64,000 nt of DNA. Origin: Acheta domesticus. Lineage: Eukaryota > Arthropoda > Insecta > Orthoptera > Gryllidae. The translations under genes and the position numbers were made by a program. This document shows, piece by piece, positions 54,759 through 64,000 of this stretch. The stretch spans positions 1 to 64,000 of the forward strand of contig JAHLJT010000743.1 of the NCBI GenBank assembly GCA_031308135.1. Direction: 5' to 3'. The notes beneath the pieces were generated by a model. The model had not been told where the DNA came from and searched no databases. It saw only the letters and a list, made by a program, of their open reading frames with translations. The stretch's first letter is position 1. Every line of letters starts with the position of its first letter.

Positions 54759-56245
54759 TAGAGCCGGACAAAAACGCCCCCAGTTCCGTTCGTTCTCGGG
54801 GACGATACCAGGCGCGCCGATACTACTGTGTCCGAGAATGCCAGTTCTGGAAATACCATTATCGAGAACGAACGATATCGAAACTTGGCCTGTTATCGGT
54901 GTGCGCCGATACGCCGATATCGGCCGCGTCGAGCTGGAAGCGCTACCGGAGCTCTCTCCAGCGTTTAGTATAGTTCAAACTCGAGGCAGTCTGGCGGCAT
55001 GTCTTGTTGAATAAGACAAACTATTTTTGCGATTAGCGATATTTGTACGTTGACCAATGCACAAGCAATCTAGCGGCACCTGTAATTTTGTAGACTGCCT
55101 TCGGATTTTGACTTGTATATAATAAAAATTATGAAAATAACAATTATGATCAATATTTATTTCGCCTATTTTCACGTAAATATATTTAAGGCATATTTAA
55201 CATTCTAAGCCTTTGTTCTTCAAATGTATTTCTATTATAATGCATCTTGGTTAAAAACGTATGTTCAAATCATTTCCACTTTCACTAATCCCAGCCGTTT
55301 GGTACCGAACCTTTATTTTTTATCAAGATCTAGACCGAGGATGTCATTTGTTTTTTAATTCGACATTATGAATCTTTAGATACTCACTTTCCTCTAAATT
55401 CTTTATACAAAGAAAAGAAGCGGATACCGAAGCGGTGACCGATACGTCATGGGTGATCGCTGAGATCAGATTCGCAATGCAAACATTACTCTCAAGGGGC
55501 AAGTCGATAACCACGACTTCCGACGTTGATATCTCTCCGTCCCACATGTTCTTCCAGGAAGGTAAAGGAAATGAAAGGAAGGTTCTGTTAATCGAAAGAA
55601 TTAAGCGTTTGGTCTGTTTCGTATGCCAGTGATACAATTAAAGTGAATTGGAACATTTATTTTTATCATTTCTATGCTTACACTAAATTACTGCATTTTT
55701 CTACGGCGCAAATATATTATTAATTTTCCCTCATTTTATATGATGTATCAATATAGTATATTATAATTAATTATGTATTTAGAATTTCTGAAAACTCTAC
55801 CCGTGTGTAGCGATGGGGTAAGGAGTTGAATTGGCTGATTTGCAGTGGGCACCATTGTTTGGCCGCCATTTGTTTCACCCAATTCAGAGGCCATGGCGGC
55901 TTACATCCACTGTTACACTACAAATTGTGCCCAGAGACGAAAGGAAGTTTTCACGCAGGGAAGAACAGTACCCATATCAATTTTGTTTGGCATATGCGTT
56001 TTTATTATGTAATGAAATTAATACCAGATATTAATTGAGTTTAATAAATATACCTTGCATTCGAACTTGTAAGAAACTTAAATGACATAATAGGTATGAA
56101 ATGAATTATTTTTCCCTTAACATATATTTTTGTGCTTTGAATGTAAATTTTTATCATTATTTTCTTTGCTTACTTAAAAAAAACTGCAGGTCCCTTTACA
56201 TTATTAGAAATTCCGATTAGTAACCTTGATATCAATACTGTGTTC

Positions 56246-56818
56246 AGGCTTTCGGAACACAAGCGGAACTGCCGTTTTGGCTACACTGAAAAGTCGGCAG
56301 TAGCTGAACACGCTTTCTCTGGCCATGAACATGACATAAGATTCGGGGACGTGGATGTTTTAGCCACCACATCTCACTTCCCTACAAGGTTACACCGTGA
56401 AGCTATTGAAATTCACAAACATCCCCGGAATTTCAATAGAAAGGAGGAGGGAGTAAAAATTAATCCGGTTTGGATTCCCGTTATCCGCCAGACAAAACCA
56501 AAACCTATTTACAAACAAACACGTGACAGTAGTCGCGTAGGCACGCGAAAACATAAGTCACGAACACGCAGCGAGCGTCTCCACCACATCGCCCGATCCG
56601 AGTCTATCAACAGCCGGCCCCCACCACAGTCCGGCTGGTACGAATATCCCCACGGACCGGGCGGCTCCGTCAGTCATCGGGAAACCATCGAAGTAGATTC
56701 TTCGTCCGAGACATCGCCACTGAGGATGTCCGTCGCAGTTACGGACGAAACGTTTGGAAGTATATTTTCCTATAGACCACGGCTTCCCTTCCCGGAAGAA
56801 AACGTTGATTGTACTTAA
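56246..56818 (+). pseudogene. Penelope-like element fragment (GIY-YIG endonuclease C-terminal part)
   Basis: The open frame begins RLSEHKRNCRFGYTEKSAVA and continues EHAFSGHEHDIRFGDVDVLA, RLHREAIEIHKHPRNFNRKE and VWIPVI. RL-EH-R...KSAVAEH...H-I-F...R-REAIEI-K is characteristic of the GIY-YIG endonuclease domain at the C-terminus of Penelope-like retroelements. The GIY and YIG motifs and all of the reverse transcriptase are missing; homology begins abruptly at about 56246 (5' truncation). A basic Arg/Ser-rich tail follows to the stop at 56816-56818. Such an endonuclease would nick target DNA, but this piece is non-functional. Confidence 0.8.
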
Positions 56819-56849
56819 ATTGTTTATAAACTTATGAAGCAATTAAATA

Positions 56850-58430
56850 AAACAGAAAGAGATACGCTACGTCTCCACACTATCGACAAAGAGGAGTGGA
56901 TAAATCACTATACAAATCTGTGGGTAGAACCATTGGAGTATGGACATGAAACAATAAACAACTCCATAAATGAATTTGGTGGAGGTGATTCGTACCAAGT
57001 AGATAATTTAACACTTAAAGAATTACAAGAAGCTATGCACCAAATGAAAAATAGAAAAGCACCAGATATAGATGGAGTAAATACAGAACTGATCAAATAT
57101 GGGGGACGTCTTCTAGAATTCAGACTCTTGCATCTAATATATGAATGCTGGAAATACCAAGAAATACCAACTGTTTGGGAAACTGCGGAGGTTATATCAC
57201 TGAATAAAAAAGGAGAAAAAAAACATATGTGAGAACTATCGGGGAATAAGCCTACTCAACACAACCTATAAGTTATATGCAAGGATTATCAATAATAGAG
57301 TAAAGAAAATTGTGGATGCTTTGTGAACATATGAACAAAATGGCTTTAGGAAAGGAAGATCATGCCAAGACAATATAACAATTATACGACAACTAATAGA
57401 GAAAAGAAGAGAATTCAACCTCGAGACTCAATATGTTTTGTTGACTACGAAAAAGCTTTTGATCGAGTAAACAAAAAAATATTGTGAAATATCATGAAGA
57501 AAAGAGAATATCCAATACATTTAATAAATGTAATAAAAATCCTCTACAAAAATATACAAATTATAATTAATACCGGAACAAGAAAAACAGATACAATGAA
57601 ATTATTAAAGGACTGAGACAAGGGTGCACATTATCACCTACTTTATTTAACGTATAAATTGATGATCTCATAAGACAATGGAAAGATGAAATAAATCGAG
57701 GAATAAAGCTACACCCCCCAAAAAATGCATTAATATATTATTGTTTGCTGACGATCAAATAATTATGCAGAAAACAGAAAATGATTTGCAAAAATCTATA
57801 TACTGCTTAAACCAGATATGTGAGCACTATGATATTAAAATATCTGTTAAAAAGACGAATGTTATGGCTTTTAAAGGTAAATATCCTATACGCTCCAAAA
57901 TTGTTATAAATAATCAGATAATAGAACAAGTGTCACATTTTAATTTTTTTGGCTGTGACATTAGCTATGAAAGGGAAAATGATTTGCAAAATGAACTAAA
58001 TAAATATCAAATGATGTGTGGCAGTATTCATAGAACTTTAAAAAATAAAACAATGAAAGAAACTAGAATGAAATTTTATAAAGTAATGGCAGCACCAATA
58101 TTTACATACGGAAGCGAATTGTGCAGTCTAACAGCAAAAGAGCAACAACGAATGCAATTAGCAGAGATGAAATTTCTGAGAATAGTGAAAGGTTGCTCGA
58201 TATGAGATCATATCAGAAATGAGTTTAGATCTGGTCGAAATACATATTCCATGAAAGACCGTATTTAAGAAAATAATCAACGTTGGATACAACATATAGA
58301 TAGAATGGATAACACAAGAATAATGAAATCAATATTATCTTATAAACCTGTAGGAAGACGGGAAATAGGACGTCCTAGGAAGAGATGGTTGGAGAGAAGA
58401 CGGAACAGGCTGTCAGCCTAATCCCTGATA
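56850..58430 (+). pseudogene. RTE-like LINE reverse-transcriptase remnant
   Basis: RT coding sense runs across at least three frames with several stops. Blocks in order are MKNRKAPDIDGVNTELIKYG and PTVWETAEVISLNKKGEK (56834-57232), then NYRGISLLNTTYKLYARII, QNGFRKGRSCQDNITIIRQL and FVDYEKAFDRVNKK. Next come KGLRQGCTLSPTLFN, the catalytic region FADDQIIMQKTE (57741 onward, F-A-D-D) and a C-terminal GRREIGRPRKRWLERR near 58350-58400. The endonuclease is not recognisable. The block style resembles RTE-type elements. The sequence follows the Penelope-like fragment almost directly, so both may have arrived as one rearranged insert. Confidence 0.75.
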
Positions 58431-58904
58431 GTGAAGAAGAATTGAAATTGTATTTTATTACGATTAATTATTAATTGAAAGAGTTCTGCGATCACAATAA
58501 GTGGCGATCTTAAATCCCGTAATTGCGTCGAGCTGCCGAGCCGCCGAGCCTGCGCCGAGCGGCCGGCGGCGGCCGCTTCTGCCGAGACTGCGGGTACCGG
58601 CCGATACTGACGAGAACAGCCGAGAATGGAGCGGATCCGATCGTCCCGATTCTTGAGAGAGACCTAGGTGAGGATTTCAACAGGTAGATAAGGAGCGCGC
58701 GCGCGACCTTCGAGGCTCTGAGACTGCGGAAGCAAAGCTACCGAGACCGATCGATAATAGAATGAGTTTTGTCCGGCTCTAATTAAGTCGAATAGATGTA
58801 TTTTCCGGCTCTCGCATGCTACAAATCTTTATAAATGAGATCTCTAGAGAAAGAGAATTTCACGGAGACGTGGCGAATTGCTCTTTGACTTTAAAAATAT
58901 GAAG

Positions 58905-60671
58905 GATTTGTTGAAACTAGTGGTGAATGGCACAGACTTTCCCGTATTAGTTCTCTATTTCCTTGGGTCTTCGCTAGCTATTCGGAACTGCCACATACTC
59001 TTTCTTGCCAGCTACCATCTACCACGGCCAAAAGTACATTTGTTTGTCATTTTCTTAATTTTTCGGTTTCCTATTGGTAGAACGGAAAAACTAACTTTAG
59101 AATATTAAAGAACACAAAAACCTAGCCCTAAATGGCAATTTTCTGTTAAAAATTATGTGCCGTTTTAAAGAAAATTGCGTTTTAGCGCTATTAAAAATGC
59201 GAAATGTGAAGCTCGTTTCACAGGAAATGTTTGAGTTTTCAAAATATTTTATTTGAAATTATTTGAAGCACTTACACTTACAAATATAATAATGTTTACA
59301 AATTGCTGCTAATGTGAATATTAAAGGTGTGAGAGATCCTTTAAAACAAGTACATATATTTCAATTTTGAAAAAAAAAAATTCCTCACAATAAACTTTAC
59401 GTCATATTAAAGAGTGCAAATAGCACTATCCGATCGAAAGGTCTGAAAAACTTTTTTTAGCCATTTATGAGAAAATGGCGTTTGAGCGTTTCTGAAAAAT
59501 AGGGAATTTTGAGCTAGTTTTCATAGAAAACGGTTGTGTTTTCGAGAAACTTTACTTGACATTATTTAAAGCACATGTACTCATAAATACAATTATGTAA
59601 ACACATTGCCACTAAAGAAAATATTAACGACGTGAGAGACAAAAAAATACATTTTTGCAATTTTTGAAAAAACAAAAAAATACCTCAAAAAAAAAAAAAC
59701 TTTACGTCATATTAAAGAATGCAATAAGCACAATCCGGTTGAAAAGATTGATGAATTTTTTAGCCATTTATGAAAAAATGGCGTTTGTGTGTTTCTAAAA
59801 ATGTGGAAATTTGAGCTACTTTTCACAGAAAACGGATGTTTTTTCGTGAAACTTTACTTGACATTATTTAAAGCACATGTACTCATAAATATAATAATGT
59901 CAACAATTCGCTGCTTAACGGCGTGAGAGGAGAGTCAAAAATATTACATTTTTGCAATTTTTGAAAAAACAAAAAATAGAGCAATATGGCGTTTATGTCA
60001 TCTCATAGTGTACACTTAGCACTATCCCTACCAAACTTTTAAAGAAAAAATTTGGAGCCGTTTTTGAGAAAATCTAGTTTTTGTAATTTTTTAAAATTGC
60101 ACATATTGCACGCAATATTGCGCGAAAACTACTAAATTTTCTAAAGAAAGTACATGACCTTGAACAGAGAACTTACTTTGGAGAACGCACTTTATTTGAA
60201 GTAAAAATCTTTATCTTCAATTTTGTAGTTGGAGAAAGACGACGAAAAAAATTCAAACTTTCACAATTTTCGAAAATTCAGAGTTATCCGTGAAAATCGA
60301 ACCTATGCCATCTTAATATGTGTATTTTCCTCTATTCTTACCAGAAATTTAAAGAAAAAATTTGAGGCCGTTTTTGAGATGTTTGAAAATGTCCGGGTGG
60401 CTTCATGTAAAGTACTCCCAAATTTTAAAGAATCTTTTTCAAAATCTGAAAGCTTCGACTAGAATTAGATCGACGAGGGAATATCCATTTTGGAAGAAAT
60501 CGTACGTATGGTTTAGGCGCTAGCAGTGTTCACAGACGGACGGACAGACGGGCAGACGGACGTTTTCCTTTCAATTGGTTTTTCAATATCAAGGACCCAC
60601 TAAAGAGTGTTTTTGGCTACACCACGTGTTAGGGGATTTTTTTTCTTAATTTAGCCACTGGTTTTATCCAC
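58905..60671 (+). repeat. Foldback-family arm, plus orientation
   Basis: This arm is an inverted counterpart of about 60800-62250. Its first bases (GAATGGCACAGACTTTCCCG) match the far end of the other copy, and its last (CACGTGTTAGGGGATTTTTT, GGTTTTATCCAC) match its beginning. It contains four or five ~280-300 bp degenerate internal modules, each with a GAGAAAATGGCGTTT...GAGCTxxTTTTCACAGAAAA...CATGTACTCATAAATA pattern. It is not coding. Confidence 0.8.
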
Positions 60672-60677
60672 TTTTTA

Positions 60678-62367
60678 CTTTCCCGTATACGTACGTATAC
60701 ACGGAGTGATATATGTAGTATAGGGAAAGTTATGTAATGCCAAATGGCCAATTTTCGGCGGAAAAAAATTCATTGCCGGGCCGTCAAAACGAATAAGTGG
60801 ATAAAACCAGTTGCTAAATTAAGAAAAAATCCCCTAACACGTGGTGTAGCCAGAAACCCTGTTTTCTAGGTCCTTGATACCGAAAACCCCATTGAAAGGA
60901 AAACGTCCGTCTGTCTGTTCGTCTGTGAACACTGCTAGCGCCTAAAACATACGTACGATTTCTTCCAAAATGTATATTCCTAGGTTGATTTGATTCAAGT
61001 CAAAGCTTTAAGATTTTGAAAAAGATTATTCCAAATTTGGGGGTACTTTATATGAAGCCCCCCGGGGATTTTCAAAATTTTCTCAAAAACGACTCCATAT
61101 TTTTTTCTTTGAATTTCTTGTATGAATAAAGTAAAAGACACTTATTAGCATGGCATAGGTCTTATTTTCACGAATAACTCTGAATTTTCGAAAATTGTGA
61201 TAGTTTTAATTTTTTTCGGCGTCTTTCTCCAACTACAAAATTGAAGATAGAGATTCTTTCTTCAAATAAAATTTGTTCTGCATATTGAGTTCTTTCATAA
61301 AGATCATGTAAATGATTTTCAAAATTTTAGTAGTTTTCGTGCAATGTTGCGTGCAATATGTGCAATTTTAAAAAATTACAAAAGCAAAATTTTCTCAAAA
61401 AACGGCTCCACATTTTTTCTTTAAACTTTTGGTAGGGATAGTCGTAAATGTACTCTATCAGATGACATAAAAGCCTTATTGCTCTATAGGTTGTTTTTTT
61501 CAAAAATTACAAAAATGTAAATATTTTCACATGTTTCTCACGTCGATAATATTTACATTAGTGGCGATTTGTTCACATTATTATATTTACGAGTACATGT
61601 TCTTTAAATAACATCAAGTAAAGTTTCTCGAAAACACTGTGAATGTTTTCTGTGAAAAGTAGCTCAAAATTTCGCATTTTCAGAAACGCTCAAAAGTCAT
61701 TTTCTTATATATGGCTGCATTTTTTTTCTTGAAACTTTTGTAACAGATAGTGATAATTACACTCTTTAATATGACGTAAAGTTTATTTTGAGTTGTTTTT
61801 TGTTTTTTCAAAAATCATATAAATGTAAATTTTTTGAAAGATCTCTCACTTTATATTTGTGAGTGTAAGTGCTTCAAATAATTTCAAATAAGCTATTTTG
61901 AAAACTCAAAAAGTTTCAGTGAAAATGAGCTCCAAATTTCGCATTTTTAGTAGCGCTAAAACGCCATTTTCTATTCAACGGCACATAATTTTTAAAAGAA
62001 AATTGCCATTTACGGCTAGATTTTTGCCGTTACGGCTAGATTTTCTTTAATATTTTAAAATTAATGTTTTCGTTCTACCAATAGGAAACCGAAAAATTAA
62101 GAAAATGACAAAAAATGTACTTTTGGCGGTGATAGATGGTAGCTGGCAAGAAAGGGTATGTGGCAATTTTGAATAGCTAGCGAAGACCAAAGAAATAGAA
62201 AAGTAATACGGGATAGTCTGTGCCATTCTGTAGCACCACTATTTCATTATCATGGCCAGGCAATGAATTTTTTTCCACCGAAAATTGGCAATTTTTTCCG
62301 CGCAGCATTACATAACTTTCCCTATACTACGTATATCACTCCGTGTATACGTACGTATACGGGAAAG
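60678..62367 (-). mobile_element. Foldback-family element with complete TIRs and TA flanks
   Basis: Both ends read inward CTTTCCCGTATACGTACG and match for about 65 bases, then again for ~40 bases around AATTTTCGG(C/T)GGAAAAAAATTCATTGCC. TA flanks both sides (60676-60677 and 62368-62369). The interior consists of the same ~280-300 bp modules as 58905-60671, inverted. Short target site and simple modular interior suggest a non-autonomous Tc1/mariner-like or foldback element. The family recurs at 14640-15180 and 24060-32400. Confidence 0.75.
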
Positions 62368-62369
62368 TA

Positions 62370-64000
62370 AAAATGAAAGATCGCAGACGGACGATGGTCA
62401 TTTTGTTAAGGTAATGCTCATTTATCGAATTCATTCTCATTAGTAAATATTGTTGGGAGATAAAGAAAAAGAGCCCGTTTTGCTTGCAATAGGACAACAG
62501 AAGCCTCTGATCTTTACCATTTGACTGAGACATCCCGTAGAGGACAGACGACAACGTTGTATAGAGGAAGTAATACAGTGATTCATTGATATCGATTGAT
62601 TGATTTGTGCTTCCAGGCACTTTAACTGGTTAAGTATTTAGTCTCGTAAGTGTAGTAAAAGTTTTTGCTGGGAAGGTTTATCTTTCACCGCTGGACGGTG
62701 AGACCCGGCACCGAACTACCTGACGGCTAGAGGTGTCTCCCCGACCAGGTATCTCCCAGCAACGGCGCGGCGTCGCAGCCGGGACCAGCTCTAAGCTCCC
62801 GACGGTCTCCTGTCACGTATGTCAGTGTAGTACATGTAAATGTGTATGCGTGTAAGGTGTGACGGAAGAAGGAAAGGGAATGGAAGATCGCGCGCGGATC
62901 GCGCGTTGCCATTTTGTTAGGGTATTGCGTCGATATTCGCTTTGATCGATCAAAAAAGTTTTGCGTAAGCAAAACTACAGATAAGAGCAGCTGACCACTA
63001 GATTTCCCCTCCACATACCGAATGAACTCGTCCTAACTATCTAGTTAGTATCGATGATCCTGCTACAGTCGGGACTCGAACCTAGGACCTTCCAATGAGC
63101 GGCACTGCAGTGCACTGGTGTCATCTTGACGAAAACACATAACCGAACTTGTTGAGAGTCTAATTTGATTCTGATAAAATAATTTTTGGGAGTACTTCAT
63201 ACAATGCACGCAGGACAACTTTGATATTTATACGGGGTTATGTATAATTATATTGTAGTGTTAAGTCAAAAAAAATTCATTATTCGCGCATTTTGTTTTT
63301 ATGCGCTGCGCTGCTGTATGAGGGGCGAGTGTGGCGCTTGTAGAGTTTGTAAATAGTATGTAGTTAATGAATTATTCATAGTTGCAACTGAAGTGTAGAG
63401 AGAGTGGTGCCCTAGCGCACGCAGTTTTTGTCCATGTTACTTTATGTACTTGTTTGAGCGAGCTAAATCTTCCAGTGGACTAAGGTCGGTATTACGATTC
63501 TTATGTGCCACATCGGGTACATTTCACCCGAACTGCCCGATTACGAGTTCACGCCGTTCACGGTTGGAGATAATTCCACGGACACAACCTCCGAATTAAC
63601 GTTGAGGTGTGGTTCCCGTAGTTCACTTTCGGAGATTGCTTCGCCATTATAAAACGTGTTTAATGACTGGTATATCCGTTCCATGTGCATTCTCATAGCA
63701 TCTTTGTAACATGTGCAGAAGATATGGATTTTTCGTGTGGGAGGATTTTACTGATTTTTGACGGAATTTTGCCAAGTTAATAAGCTAGAAGTGCAAGTTC
63801 TGTTTTTGAAAGGAGTATTAGGGATGGTAGTGTTAACACCAAGGTGAAGTTATAAATCTATTAGAGCTACTGAAGGACCATTAAGGAAGTCATAAAATTA
63901 TATTTTTATAGGAGTCATTGAAGAAGTTAACTGAACTTAAATATTACGCAAGAAATGTTGTAACAAAGGGTAATTTTATATAGTTTTTTTCAAGTAACTT
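62370..64000. other. No gene recognised; weak direct repeat and one tRNA-like segment
   Basis: 62381-62440 (GATCGCAGACGGACGATGGTC, CATTTTGTTA) and 62884-62945 (GATCGCGCGCGGATC, CCATTTTGTTA) are diverged direct repeats about 500 bp apart, perhaps ends of an old element. Otherwise I see no coding signal; the minus-strand frames at 62336-62620 and 62727-63014 have no domain. Confidence 0.4.
63060..63135 (-). repeat. tRNA-like SINE segment, minus strand
   Basis: On the minus strand AAGGTCCTAGGTTCGAGTCC contains a perfect polymerase III B box (GGTTCGAGTCC), with a weak A-box-like AGTGCACTGCAGTG upstream. No acceptor stem forms. It is probably the head of a decayed tRNA-derived SINE. Confidence 0.45.

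Larger units (their letters stand above)
54759..58781. mobile_element. hAT-like element (4.0 kb) carrying retroelement fragments
   Basis: The left end is TAGAGCCGGACAAAA and the right end, reversed, is TAGAGCCGGACAAAA, a perfect 15 bp inverted repeat. Both subterminal regions are GC-rich with many CGAGAAC/CCGATA words (54770-54960 and 58530-58770). TAGAG-type ends fit hAT. The adjacent 8-mers do not match, so the target duplication is lost or the assignment is wrong. The interior has no hAT transposase but holds a Penelope-like fragment and an RTE-like fragment. Confidence 0.65.

Noticed and set aside
1..64000. A multi-gene host operon, defence locus or biosynthetic cluster
   Set aside because: No co-oriented host genes, no introns or exons with recognisable host domains, and nearly every coding segment is assignable to a mobile element.

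Overview
This window looks like a transposon-dense stretch of a large, AT-rich arthropod genome. It is most likely an insect, and a hemimetabolous order such as Blattodea is my best guess. That is inference from the mix of mobile elements (Jockey- and CR1-like LINEs, Penelope-like and RTE-like fragments, Mutator-like, Tigger, piggyBac, Transib and P-like DNA transposons, tRNA-derived SINEs). No marker gene fixes the species. I found no host protein-coding gene that I can defend; every coding region I recognise belongs to, or derives from, a mobile element.

Layout. 1-4558 is a foldback-like element whose two arms are tandem ~164 bp units in opposite orientation. 4610-10684 and 15337-20872 are two inverted copies of one compound unit: a Mutator-like (MULE) transposon with a decayed transposase and an old piggyBac-like insertion shared by both copies. 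Each copy then took a private insertion. The first received a 1626 bp Transib-like element (8824-10449, CACAGTG end, CGGCG target duplication). The second received a 2266 bp Tigger/pogo element (15850-18115, TA duplication). Each copy supplies the empty site for the other's insertion. Between them lie a 651 bp foldback MITE (12787-13437) and tRNA-like SINE pieces. 20873-24232 holds another foldback MITE and a SINE with a target duplication.

24060-32400 is a foldback-family element split by a P-like element with THAP remnants (24233-25748) and by a nearly full-length Jockey LINE (26518-31160, 14 bp duplication). 33846-38340 is a broken minus-strand CR1-like LINE interrupted by a probable solo LTR.

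39906-50015 is a GC-rich reading frame cut by a 9.5 kb element (40127-49639) with ~490-550 bp terminal inverted repeats and a perfect 9 bp duplication. That element itself carries an open, apparently intact minus-strand LINE (42108-46980). In this LINE, ORF1 has a 2A-like motif and is separated from ORF2 by one in-frame UAG. 51041-52285 is a hAT-like non-autonomous element, and 52855-53562 a frameshifted ORF of an arthropod dispersed family. 54759-58781 is a hAT-like element filled with Penelope-like and RTE-like fragments. 58905-62367 is a large inverted pair of the foldback family.

The elements do not work together as a system. They record several layers of nested insertion whose order can be read from shared and private insertion sites. 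The most noteworthy items are the RSS-like Transib ends with their empty site, the intact LINE with its 2A motif and in-frame UAG, and the long-TIR element that interrupts a reading frame.
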